Assembly (NCBI RefSeq): GCF_040529335.1 | Contig: NZ_CP159534.1 | Coordinates: forward strand, 1,860,001 to 1,924,000 | DNA from: Streptomyces sp. HUAS MG91 | GTDB taxonomy: Bacteria > Actinomycetota > Actinomycetes > Streptomycetales > Streptomycetaceae | Length of the DNA stretch: 64,000 nt | Direction of reading: 5' to 3' | In this document: one piece after another, positions 15,992 through 25,958 of the stretch | How the letters are laid out: each line of letters starts with the position of its first letter | How positions within the stretch are numbered: position 1 is the stretch's first letter | Program-made: the position numbers and the translations under genes | Notes under the pieces: generated by a model | Database searches by the model: none | Told to the model about the DNA's origin: nothing | The model's input: the letters and a program-made list of their open reading frames with translations, nothing else

Positions 15992-16621
15992 CTAGGCGTC
16001 GAACGGCCGGGCCGGCCACTCGGCATCAGCAGGCCGCAGCGCATCCACCCCGTCCCCCGCCAGCACCGCACTCAACGACAACACCGCCACCACAAGACAG
16101 TTGTTGTGCAGCTCACCGCGGAGCACCCCCCGCACCAGCTCCCCCACCGGCACCCGGGCGAACTCCATGTCCGCCTCCTCGTCCTCCACCTCGAACCGCT
16201 CCCCGTCCGCCTCGGACAGCCCCCGGGCGAGAAAGATCCGCACGGCCTCCGAGCACCCACCCGGAGTGGTGTACACGTCAGTGAGAACGCGCCAGTCCTC
16301 GGCCTTGACGTGCGCCTCCTCGTACAGCTCCCGCTGCGCCGCGTGCAGCGGATTCTCGCCGGGGACGTCGAGCAGCCCGGCCGGGATCTCCCAGAGCTTC
16401 ATGCCGACGGGGTGCCGGTACTGCTTCAGGAGCAGCACCCGCTCCTGGTCGTCGAGGGCGAGCACGGCGACCGAGCCGGGGTGGACCTGGTAGTCGCGCT
16501 GCGCCACGGTCCCGTCCGGCATGACGACATCGTCCGTACGCACCGAGGTCTTGTGCCCGACGAAGGGGGTCTCGGTCGCTCGGACCTCCCACTGCTCGGC
16601 GGTGTCCTTGATCGTCGTCAT
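15992..16621 (-). CDS. Nudix hydrolase, ADP-ribose pyrophosphatase type
   Basis: Expected to hydrolyse ADP-ribose to AMP and ribose 5-phosphate. The 209-residue protein matches actinobacterial ADP-ribose pyrophosphatases: WEIPAGLLDVPGE followed by the Nudix box with E-x7-RELYEEAHV and TDVYTTPGGCSEAVRIFLA. The box has the extra residue between the first Gly and Glu seen in this family, and its terminal Gly-hydrophobic pair is His-Val. The ATG at 16621 starts at MTTIKDTAEQWEV; an in-frame start further upstream would read through the pyrG terminator. It lies downstream of pyrG but a terminator separates them. Confidence 0.88.
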   Translation of the reverse strand: MTTIKDTAEQWEVRATETPFVGHKTSVRTDDVVMPDGTVAQRDYQVHPGSVAVLALDDQERVLLLKQYRHPVGMKLWEIPAGLLDVPGENPLHAAQRELYEEAHVKAEDWRVLTDVYTTPGGCSEAVRIFLARGLSEADGERFEVEDEEADMEFARVPVGELVRGVLRGELHNNCLVVAVLSLSAVLAGDGVDALRPADAEWPARPFDA

Positions 16622-16645
16622 GCCGGAACGTCCTCCCACGTACGC

Positions 16646-16687
16646 AAAAGAAACCGGGGCACGTGCCGCATTTGGCACGCACCCCGG
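16646..16687 (-). terminator. Terminator after pyrG
   Basis: On the minus strand a 15-bp stem with two internal mismatches (16653-16667 with 16673-16687) is followed by TTTCTTTT, a good U-tract. It separates pyrG from the Nudix gene, although some read-through could feed the latter. Confidence 0.78.
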
Positions 16688-16715
16688 TAACCGTACATCG
16701 CTGGTACGACAGGCC

Positions 16716-18395
<1,680 letters not shown>

Positions 18396-18946
18396 GAGGG
18401 GGCTCCCGTGGTCGCGGTCTGGGGTGCGTGCCGGGTCCTCCGGGGGAGGCGCCGTCGCTGCGGTTCGGGGGTTCTAGGACCACCGGCTCACGGGCTACCA
18501 GGGTATCAGCGCATCGGGGAGACTGCTTCCGGCCACGCTCCGCACATGCGTCACCACAAAGGAGCACCGGTATACCGCCGTCACGGCACACTCTTCCGTG
18601 GCTCACCCGTTCGGCCCAGGCGCGTTGCCGTGAGCGGCACGCGGATCACTTGAGCGCGTCGTATCCTGCTCGGACACTCGGCTGGCGAGTCACATCAGGA
18701 AAACGGCACCACAACGGCAACACCCCCGCCCGTTCCCGCCCGTTCACCGGAACACGAAGTCCCGATCGCATCCGATCGCCGGTGCCTCCACCGGAACAAC
18801 CGGCTCGTCAGTTCGTTTGACAACGACGTATCAGGACGACGTATCAAGACGATTCGTTGACCGTTTGTTTGACGTAGTTGACGATCGTTAGTTGACCGTG
18901 AAGACCGCAGAGCGCATGCCCCTCGCAGCACTTTCGCCTCGCAGGG
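18396..18946. other. Long divergent intergenic region, pyrG / GH15 gene
   Basis: This 551-bp stretch separates divergent pyrG and the GH15 glycosidase. No gene is supported. The pyrG-proximal 250 bp show no clear signal. The glycosidase-proximal part holds the iterated TTGAC and direct-repeat cluster listed at 18817-18896. Promoters for both genes must lie here. Confidence 0.65.
18817..18896 (+). promoter_or_regulatory. Cluster of five TTGAC motifs and an 11-bp direct repeat
   Basis: TTGAC occurs at 18817, 18857, 18869, 18878 and 18892. ACGACGTATCA is repeated exactly at 18823-18833 and 18836-18846, a 13-bp period. The AT-richer composition and spacing suit a promoter with an iterated operator, either for the downstream GH15 gene or for a regulator binding in phased copies. 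No matching -10 element is certain. Confidence 0.55.
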
Positions 18947-18952
18947 GTGTAC

Positions 18953-20779
18953 GTGGCCGTTCGACTGGAGATGCACGTGGCCGGGCGCATCGAGGATTAC
19001 GCACTCATCGGGGACATGCAGACCGCAGCGCTGGTCTGCCGGGACGGCACAGTGGACTGGCTGTGCCTGCCCCGCTTCGACTCGCATGCCATTTTCGCCG
19101 GGCTGCTCGGCACCGAGGATCATGGTTTCTGGCGGCTCGGCCCGGCCCACGCGGCCGACGCCGAACCGCCGAGGGCGACCCGGCGCACGTACCGGGGCGA
19201 CTCGCTGATCCTCGAGTCGGAGTGGGAGACACCGCGCGGCACGGTCCGCGTCACCGACTTCATGCCGCCGCGCGACGGCGCGCCGCAGCTGACCCGGATC
19301 GTGGAGGGCGTCAGCGGCCGGGTGCCGATGCGTTCGACCCTGCGCATGCGGTTCTCCTACGGCCGGATCACGCCCTGGGTGCACAAGGTGGACGGCCGTA
19401 CGGTCGCCGTGGCCGGGCCCGACTCCGTGTGGCTGGATTCCGACGCCGAGACGTACGGCAAGGACCTGACGACGTACGCGGACTTCACCGTGGCCCCAGG
19501 GGACCGGATCGCCTTCACCATCCAGTGGCAGCCCTCGCACCGGGAACAGCCGCCGCTGCCGGATCCCGAGGGATCGCTGGTGGCGACGGAGCAGTTCTGG
19601 CGGGAATGGGTGGAGCACTGTACGTACCACGGGCCCTACCGGGAGGCCGTGGTCCGCTCCCTCATCACGCTGAAGGCGCTCACGTACGCGCCGACCGGCG
19701 GCATCGTCGCCGCGCCCACGACCTCGCTGCCGGAGGAGATCGGCGGCGTACGGAACTGGGACTACCGGTACACCTGGCTGCGGGACGCGGCCATCACCCT
19801 GTCGTCGCTGCTGCGCACCGGGTACCGGGAGGAGGCACGGGCGTGGCGCGAGTGGCTGCTGCGGGCCGTGGCCGGCGACCCGGAGAACCTGCAGATCATG
19901 TACGGCATCGCGGGCGAGCGGGAGCTCGGCGAGGCGGAGCTGGACTGGCTGCCCGGCTACGAGAACTCGGCGCCGGTCCGGGTCGGGAACGGGGCGGCGC
20001 ACCAGCTCCAGCTCGACGTGTACGGCGAGGTGACGGAGGCCCTGCACCTCGCGCACATGACGGGCCTGGCCCGCAACGACTACGCGTCGCTGCTCCAGCT
20101 CAAGCTCATCCAGTACCTGGAGAACCACTGGGACGAGCCGGACGAGGGCATCTGGGAGGTGCGCGGTCCGCGCCGGCACTTCGTGCACTCGAAGGTCATG
20201 GCGTGGGTGGCGGTCGACCGCACCATCAAGCTGATCGAGTCCGGTGACGCCGACGGACCGCTGGAGAAGTGGCGCGAGCTGCGCGACGACATCCACCGGG
20301 ACGTGTGCGAGAAGGGGTACGACAAGGAGCGGAACACCTTCACGCAGTCGTACGGCAGCAAGGAGCTGGACGCCTCGCTGCTGCTGATTCCGCAGATGGG
20401 CTTCCTGCCGCCCGACGACAAGCGCGTCATCGGCACCATCGAGGCGATCCAGCGGGAGCTGTCGACGACGGACGGGTTCATCCTCAGGTACCCCACCGAC
20501 GGCGACAACGCGGGTGTCGACGGCCTCCCCGGCGACGAGGGCGCCTTCCTCGCCTGCTCGTTCTGGATGGCGGACGACCTCGCGATGATCGGCCGGGTCG
20601 ACGAGGCCCGCCGCCTCTTCGAGAAGCTGCTGGCCCTCCGCAACGACCTGGGCCTGCTGGCCGAGGAGTGGGACCCCCGGCTGCAACGCCAGGTCGGCAA
20701 CTTCCCGCAGGCCTTCAGCCACGTCCCCCTGATCGACACGGCCCTGCGGCTGACCGCTTCGGGGGCGTACGGGGGCTGA
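18953..20779 (+). CDS. Glycoside hydrolase family 15 protein (glucoamylase/trehalase-like)
   Basis: A 608-residue cytoplasmic protein with the GH15 layout: an N-terminal beta-rich domain (GRIEDYALIGDMQTAALVCR, DGTVDWLCLPRFDS) and an (alpha/alpha)6 catalytic domain with NWDYRYTWLRDAA, ENLQIMYGIAGER and GWKG-like helices to the C-terminus. In mycobacteria the closest relatives act as trehalases; others are glucoamylases or glucodextranases, so the substrate is open. There is no signal peptide. The GTG at 18953 has AGGGG five bases upstream; GTG 18947 and ATG 18972 are alternatives. It stands alone behind the repeat-containing promoter region. Confidence 0.88.
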   Translation: MAVRLEMHVAGRIEDYALIGDMQTAALVCRDGTVDWLCLPRFDSHAIFAGLLGTEDHGFWRLGPAHAADAEPPRATRRTYRGDSLILESEWETPRGTVRVTDFMPPRDGAPQLTRIVEGVSGRVPMRSTLRMRFSYGRITPWVHKVDGRTVAVAGPDSVWLDSDAETYGKDLTTYADFTVAPGDRIAFTIQWQPSHREQPPLPDPEGSLVATEQFWREWVEHCTYHGPYREAVVRSLITLKALTYAPTGGIVAAPTTSLPEEIGGVRNWDYRYTWLRDAAITLSSLLRTGYREEARAWREWLLRAVAGDPENLQIMYGIAGERELGEAELDWLPGYENSAPVRVGNGAAHQLQLDVYGEVTEALHLAHMTGLARNDYASLLQLKLIQYLENHWDEPDEGIWEVRGPRRHFVHSKVMAWVAVDRTIKLIESGDADGPLEKWRELRDDIHRDVCEKGYDKERNTFTQSYGSKELDASLLLIPQMGFLPPDDKRVIGTIEAIQRELSTTDGFILRYPTDGDNAGVDGLPGDEGAFLACSFWMADDLAMIGRVDEARRLFEKLLALRNDLGLLAEEWDPRLQRQVGNFPQAFSHVPLIDTALRLTASGAYGG

Positions 20780-20841
20780 CCGGAGCGGTCCGTGATGTAC
20801 GCCACACGGACCGCCCCGCCCGGCAATATCGGCCTCGATGC

Positions 20842-20855
20842 CACGAGTTGTCGTG
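20842..20855. promoter_or_regulatory. Palindrome upstream of the PucR gene
   Basis: CACGA-GTTG-TCGTG is a perfect 5-bp inverted repeat 76 bp before the PucR start. Two ATATCGG copies flank it at 20826 and 20856. This position suits an operator for autoregulation, but the match to any known PucR site is untested. Confidence 0.4.
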
Positions 20856-20930
20856 ATATCGGGGCCGATGATCGTCTCCGTGGCCGGGCGGCTATGTTCC
20901 GGGATCGTCCGCGCCGGTACCGTCCGCATC

Positions 20931-22595
20931 ATGGACAGCACCTCCCCCGAGTACCCGCCGTACTCCCCTCCCTCCTCCCCCGCCGGGATCACCGTGCAGC
21001 GGGCCCTGGAGCTGCCCGGGCTGCGCAGTGGGCTGCCCGAGGTGGTGGCGGGCGGGGACCGGCTGCTGCGGACGGTGCGCTGGGTGCACGCGGGTGAGGT
21101 GCCGAACATCGCGTCACTGCTCAAGGGCGGCGAACTGCTGCTGACCACCGGGTTCGGGCTCGGCACGCGCCCGGCCGAGCAGCGGGCCTTCGTACGCAAG
21201 CTGGCCGAGCGGGGCATCGCCGCGCTGGTGATCGAGCTGGGGCAGCGGTTCGCGCGGCTGCCCGCGGCGCTGGTGGAGACGGCGCGGGCGGCGGGCCTCC
21301 CGCTGGTGCAGCTGCACCGCGAGGTCCCCTTCGTGACCGTCACGGAGGAGATCCACACCGAGATCGTCAACGGCCATTACGCGCTGCTCCAGCGCGCGGA
21401 GGAGGTCCACCGGCGCTGCACGAACGCGCTGCTCGGCGGGGGCGGGGTGCCGCAGGTCCTGCGGATCCTGGCCGAGTTCAGCGGGAACCCGGTGTTCCTG
21501 GAGACCGCCGACGGACAGCTGCTGTACGCGGCCGGTGCCGACGGCGACATCACCGATCCGCTCCAGGTGTGGGAGGGCATGCGCGGCACGCACCAGGACG
21601 AGCCGCCCAGCGGGGCGCTGCTCGTCGACGTGCCGGGCGGTGGCCCGGGTACGGGTTCGGTGCGGGCGCGGCTCGTCGTGCTGCCGGTGTCGTCGGCCCC
21701 GGCGCCGGTGCACCGGATCGCGGCGGAGCGGGCCGCCGGGTCGCTGGCCGTCGTGCTGATGCAGGCGCGGCAGGAGGAGGAGCTGGCGGCGCGCGGGCGC
21801 GGCGACTTCCTCACCGATCTCGCGGAGGGCCGGATCACGCCGGAGGACGCCCCGGCGCAGGCCCGCGTCCTGGGCTTCCGGCCGACCGGGCAGGGGCCCC
21901 TGCTGCCGGTGGTGATGCGACTGCCGGAGACGTCCATGAGCGTGGCGCCGGGCGGCGGCTGGGCGGTGCTCGCGCGGGCCGTGTCGGAGGAGCTGGCGTC
22001 GGTCGGCGTGCCCGTGCTGCTCGGCGTACGGCCCGTGGAGGGGCGGGTGCCGCTGCTGCTCGGGCTGCGTTCGGAGTCGGAGCGCACGGCGGTCGCCGAC
22101 CGGGTGGCGGCGGCGCTGCGGGCGGGCGTGGAGCGGGCCGGGATGCAGCGGGCGGGCGGCAAGGCGCCGGTGGTCGTGGTCGGCGGGGCGGGCGGCTGGA
22201 CGGCGGCCGCCGCGGGTCTGCGGCACGCGGCGGAGACGGCGACGGCCGCGCAGGGCCTCACCGACCGCCCGTGGTTCGACGCGCGGCGCCTGGACATCGA
22301 CCTGCTGCTGTGGCGGCTGCGGGAGCATCCGGACCTGGCGGCGTTCGTGGAACGGGCGATCGGCCCGCTCCAGGAGCACGACAAGCGCTCGAAGCCTCCC
22401 CTGCTGCCCACGCTCCAGACCTACCTGGCCCACGCGGGCCGCAAGGCGGAGACGGCCCGCGAACTGCACCTGAACCGCCAGACGCTGTACAACCGCCTCG
22501 CCCGGATAGGCGAGTTGCTGGGAACGGACCTGGACGACCCGCAGACGGTACTGGCCCTCAGCCTGGCGTTGCGGGCTCGCCGGCACGTGGGATAG
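20931..22595 (+). CDS. PucR-family transcriptional regulator
   Basis: A 554-residue regulator. The N-terminal PucR domain runs from about residue 15 (TVQRALELPGLRSGLPEVV through NIASLLKGGELLLTTGFGLG). A GAF-like or GGDEF-related central part follows, and the C-terminal PucR helix-turn-helix is LLPTLQTYLAHAG with ARELHLNRQTLYNRLARI. PucR proteins control purine catabolism in Bacillus and varied amino-acid or nitrogen genes in actinobacteria; no target gene is adjacent, so its regulon is unknown. The ATG at 20931 is preceded by no strong Shine-Dalgarno. It converges on the glycosyltransferase gene with an 11-bp gap. Confidence 0.88.
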   Translation: MDSTSPEYPPYSPPSSPAGITVQRALELPGLRSGLPEVVAGGDRLLRTVRWVHAGEVPNIASLLKGGELLLTTGFGLGTRPAEQRAFVRKLAERGIAALVIELGQRFARLPAALVETARAAGLPLVQLHREVPFVTVTEEIHTEIVNGHYALLQRAEEVHRRCTNALLGGGGVPQVLRILAEFSGNPVFLETADGQLLYAAGADGDITDPLQVWEGMRGTHQDEPPSGALLVDVPGGGPGTGSVRARLVVLPVSSAPAPVHRIAAERAAGSLAVVLMQARQEEELAARGRGDFLTDLAEGRITPEDAPAQARVLGFRPTGQGPLLPVVMRLPETSMSVAPGGGWAVLARAVSEELASVGVPVLLGVRPVEGRVPLLLGLRSESERTAVADRVAAALRAGVERAGMQRAGGKAPVVVVGGAGGWTAAAAGLRHAAETATAAQGLTDRPWFDARRLDIDLLLWRLREHPDLAAFVERAIGPLQEHDKRSKPPLLPTLQTYLAHAGRKAETARELHLNRQTLYNRLARIGELLGTDLDDPQTVLALSLALRARRHVG

Positions 22596-22606
22596 CCGAC
22601 GCCCTG

Positions 22607-23740
22607 TCAGAAGGTTCCGGTCAACTCGTCGTACACGCTGAGGACTTGAGCGACCGTCGCGTCCTCGCTCGGCCAGGAGGCGGCCTGGGCGGTGCCGGCG
22701 TCGCGCAGCGCGGCGCAGCGCTCGGGGTCCGTGAGGAGGCGTTCGATGGCGCGGGCCAGGGCGGGCGCGTCTCCGTACGGCACCAGTTCGGCGGCGTCGC
22801 CGACGAGTTCGGGGATGCCGCCGACGTCGGTGGCGACGAGCGGTACGCGGGCGTGCAGGGCCTCCTGGGCGAGCAGTGAGCGCGATTCCCAGCTGCTGGG
22901 CAGGACGGCGATGTCGGCGGCGTGCAGCAGGTCGGCGACGTCGTCCCGGCGGCCGACGAGGCGCACCGGCAGGCCCTCGCCCTCGATCCGGCGCTGGAGG
23001 GTGGCCCGCTGCGGCCCCTCCCCGGCGATGACGAGGAGCGGCGCCGGGTCGAGGCCGAGCCAGGCGTGCGCGGCGTCGAGCAGGACCTCGTAGCCACGGT
23101 GCTGCTCCAGGGTGCCGACCGACATCAGCAACGGGCGTCCCACGGCGCCCAGTTCGGCCCGTGTCTTGTGGCGGGCGCGCTCGGCGTCGTCCTCCTGGGA
23201 CGGCTCGGGGCGGTGCGGCGGCGGGAAGGAGACGGCGGCGAGCCGGGCGTCGCGGGCGCCGCGGGCGCGGGCCCGGTCGACCAGGTCGGACGAGGTGCCG
23301 AGCACGACGGACGCGGCCCTGGCCACGCGCCGCTCCAGCATCCGCAGAAGATGGGCCCGGGCCCCTTCCGCGTAGGACCGGGTGTGCCAGGTGACGACGA
23401 GCGGGATCCGGCGGCCGCTGAGCGCGAGGGAGGCGCGCAGCGCGGCGTGCAGTCCGTGGGCGTGCACCAGGTCGGCGTCGGCGCAGGCCACGCGGAGCGC
23501 GGCGACGGACGCCGGGTCGCTGCTGCGCGGCACCGGCAGGTGGTGGGCGCCGACGTCGCCGAACCCGTACGCGCGCTCGGCCTCGGACGGCGCGCAGACC
23601 GTGACCCGCACCCCGCGGGCGACCAACCCGGCCGTCAGGGAACGGACATGGGCGCTGCTGCCCGCGCTGCCGCCGCCCAGCACTTGCACGGTGCGCAGCG
23701 GCGTCTGTCCGTGCGCTGCGTGGCTGCTCACGTGGCTCAC
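22607..23740 (-). CDS. GT4-family glycosyltransferase
   Basis: A 377-residue GT-B fold glycosyltransferase. The N-terminal half has the acceptor-binding pattern (QVLGGGSAGSSAHVRSLTAGL, HAHGLHAALRASLAL). The C-terminal half binds the sugar nucleotide (LLMSVGTLEQHRGYEVLLDA and ESRSLLAQEAL, an E-x7-E motif). There are no membrane segments, so it acts in the cytoplasm on a lipid or small-molecule acceptor. The GTG at 23740 begins a reading that fits family length; no good Shine-Dalgarno is present and GTG 23731 is equally possible. It follows recN on the same strand after 296 bp, so it is probably separately transcribed. Confidence 0.87.
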   Translation of the reverse strand: MSHVSSHAAHGQTPLRTVQVLGGGSAGSSAHVRSLTAGLVARGVRVTVCAPSEAERAYGFGDVGAHHLPVPRSSDPASVAALRVACADADLVHAHGLHAALRASLALSGRRIPLVVTWHTRSYAEGARAHLLRMLERRVARAASVVLGTSSDLVDRARARGARDARLAAVSFPPPHRPEPSQEDDAERARHKTRAELGAVGRPLLMSVGTLEQHRGYEVLLDAAHAWLGLDPAPLLVIAGEGPQRATLQRRIEGEGLPVRLVGRRDDVADLLHAADIAVLPSSWESRSLLAQEALHARVPLVATDVGGIPELVGDAAELVPYGDAPALARAIERLLTDPERCAALRDAGTAQAASWPSEDATVAQVLSVYDELTGTF

Positions 23741-23947
23741 GTGACCGGGCTCCTGGTCGATAGGTGCGGTGGGTGCGGTCGGTGCAGGTCCGGGAAGCTT
23801 GCTCCTGCGGTGCCAAGGATGCCAGCCCGTACGGGCGTTCCGGCACCGCTCACGGTCTCGCACCGCACGAGTCCGGGCAACACGGCACACTGGACCACTC
23901 ACATGGGTGACTTGACACCCTCCATGTTGCCCTTTTCCCCGGCCCCC

Positions 23948-23970
23948 TCAGGGGCGCGGGGAACTGCCCG
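23948..23970 (-). repeat. Dispersed GCAGTTCCCCGCGCCCCT element, copy 4 (inverted)
   Basis: Partial copy (GCAGTTCCCCGCGCCCCTGA in inverse) in the 296-bp gap between recN and the glycosyltransferase. Otherwise that gap holds only a weak inverted repeat (ACATGG/CCATGT around 23900-23926). Confidence 0.7.
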
Positions 23971-24036
23971 CCCAGCCACGACGCGACCGGACGCGCCCAC
24001 GGCCCACAGGCCCCTACCCGGACCCGAGCGGAGCGC

Positions 24037-25782
24037 TCACGCGTCGGCCCTGGCGGCCGCCAGCAGCTCCTCCGCGTGCGCCCGTGCCGTCTCGGAGTCC
24101 TCCTGGCCGGCGAGCATCCGCGACAACTCCCGTACGCGGTCCTCCCCTTCGAGCACGGTGACGCCGGAACGGGTGACCGATCCGTCGTTCGTCTTTTCGA
24201 CGAGCAGCTGTCGGTCGGCGAACGCGGCGACCTGCGGCAGGTGCGTGACGACCACGACCTGCGCCGACTTGGCCAGCTTGGCAAGGCGCCGGCCGATCTC
24301 GACGGCGGCCTTGCCGCCGACACCGGCGTCGACCTCGTCGAAGAGGTAGGTGGGCACCGGATCGGTGCCGGCGAAGACGACCTCGACCGCGAGCATCACG
24401 CGGGAGAGCTCACCGCCGGAGGCGCCCTTGGCGATCGGGCGCGGCGGGGCCCCGGGATGCGGGGCGAGCAGCAGCTCCACCTCGTCGGCGCCGCTCGGCC
24501 CGCACGTCACGGTCCGTCCGTCGACCTCCACGCCGTCGGCGGCGTCGGTCTCGGTCTGCCGGATGTCGAAGGAGATCCGGGCGTGCGGCATGGCGAGCGA
24601 GGCCAGCTCCTCGGTGACGGCTGCGGCGAACCGCGCGGCCGCCTCCACCCGGGCGTGCGTCAATTCCTGGGCGAGCAGTCCGAGTTCGCCGCGCAGCGCG
24701 TCGCGCTCGGCCGTCAGCTCGCCGATCCGTTCGTCGTCGCCGTCGAGTTCGAGCAGGCGCGCGGCGCTCCGCTCGGCCCAGGTCAGTACGGCCTCCGTGC
24801 CGCCACCGTCCTCGCCGTACTTGCGCGTGAGCGCGGTCAGCGCGGCACGGCGCTCCTCGACGGCGGCGAGCCGGAGCGGGTCGGCGTCCAAGTCGTCCGC
24901 GTATCCGGCGAGTTCGGCGGCGACGTCGGTGAGCAGGATCTGCACCTCGCCGATCCGCTCGGCGAGCGTACCGAGGGCTGAGTCGTGCGCGCGCACCGCT
25001 TCCAGTGCCCGGTGGGCGGCGCCGACCAGCGTCTGGGCGTCCACGCCCTCGGGGTCCTCGGGGTTCCCGGCGAGCGCGCCGTGCGCGGCCGCGGCGGCGG
25101 AGGCCAGCGCTTCGGCGTGGCCGAGCCGCGACGCCTCCTCGGCCAGCTCGACGTCCTCCCCGGCGCGGGGCTCCACGGCGGCGATCTCGTCGAGCCCGAA
25201 GCGCAGCAGATCGGCTTCCTGCGCCCGCTCCCGGGCGCGCGTGGTGATCTCCTCCAGCTCGGCGCCGACGGCCTTCAGCCGCTTGTACCCGCCCGCGTAC
25301 TTGGCGAGCGGCTTCGCGACGGCGTCCCCGGCGTACCGGTCGAGCGCCTGCCGCTGCCGCCCCTGCTTGAGCAGTCCCTGCTGGTCGGTCTGGCCGTGCA
25401 CCGCGACGAGTTCGTCGGCGAGTTCGGCGAGCACGCCGACGGGCACCGAGCGGCCGCCCAGGTGGGCCCGCGAGCGCCCCTCGGCGGAAACGGTACGGCT
25501 GACGAGCAGCACACCGTCCTCCAGCTCGGCCCCGGCCTCCTCGGCCCGTGCGGCCGCGCCGGAGCCGGCGGGCACCGTGACGCTCCCCTCGACCACCGCG
25601 TGCTTCGCGCCGATCCGTACGAGCGCGGGGTCGGCGCGCCCGCCCAGCAACAGCCCGAGGCTCGTGACGACCATGGTCTTGCCCGCGCCGGTCTCACCGG
25701 TCACCGCCGTGAAACCGGGTGACAGCTCGACCACCGCGTCGTCGATGACTCCGAGCGACCGTATCCGCATCTCCTCCAACAC
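24037..25782 (-). CDS. recN: DNA repair protein RecN
   Basis: SMC-like ATPase that acts early in double-strand-break repair. The 581-residue protein has an N-terminal ABC half with P-loop GETGAGKTM, a central coiled-coil region of Ala/Glu-rich helices, and a C-terminal half with ASGGELSRVMLA (signature) and FDEVDAGVGGKAA (Walker B). The GTG at 25782 (VLEEMRIRSLGVIDD) has AAGG eight bases upstream; a GTG six bases earlier is possible and longer starts look spurious. recN near nadK and tlyA is a conserved order in actinobacteria, but here a large gene separates recN and nadK. Confidence 0.95.
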   Translation of the reverse strand: MLEEMRIRSLGVIDDAVVELSPGFTAVTGETGAGKTMVVTSLGLLLGGRADPALVRIGAKHAVVEGSVTVPAGSGAAARAEEAGAELEDGVLLVSRTVSAEGRSRAHLGGRSVPVGVLAELADELVAVHGQTDQQGLLKQGRQRQALDRYAGDAVAKPLAKYAGGYKRLKAVGAELEEITTRARERAQEADLLRFGLDEIAAVEPRAGEDVELAEEASRLGHAEALASAAAAAHGALAGNPEDPEGVDAQTLVGAAHRALEAVRAHDSALGTLAERIGEVQILLTDVAAELAGYADDLDADPLRLAAVEERRAALTALTRKYGEDGGGTEAVLTWAERSAARLLELDGDDERIGELTAERDALRGELGLLAQELTHARVEAAARFAAAVTEELASLAMPHARISFDIRQTETDAADGVEVDGRTVTCGPSGADEVELLLAPHPGAPPRPIAKGASGGELSRVMLAVEVVFAGTDPVPTYLFDEVDAGVGGKAAVEIGRRLAKLAKSAQVVVVTHLPQVAAFADRQLLVEKTNDGSVTRSGVTVLEGEDRVRELSRMLAGQEDSETARAHAEELLAAARADA

Positions 25783-25958
25783 GGACACGACCTTACGAGG
25801 TCGGGGGCCGTCTGTGCGACGGGCCCCGGCCTCCGGCACCGAACCAGCAGGTGGTGCGAGGCCCCTGTCACCCGTGCGTGTGCCCCGGGGTGGGGCTGTC
25901 ACCGGACCGGCCGGTGGGTCTGCCGGTGGGGTGTCCCCCGCGTTCCCTCACCTGTCCC

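Noticed and set aside
13520..16690. 1056-codon frame antisense to the STAND and Nudix genes
   Set aside because: Runs through a repeat region and a terminator, has no domain and reflects the high-GC shadow of the minus-strand genes.
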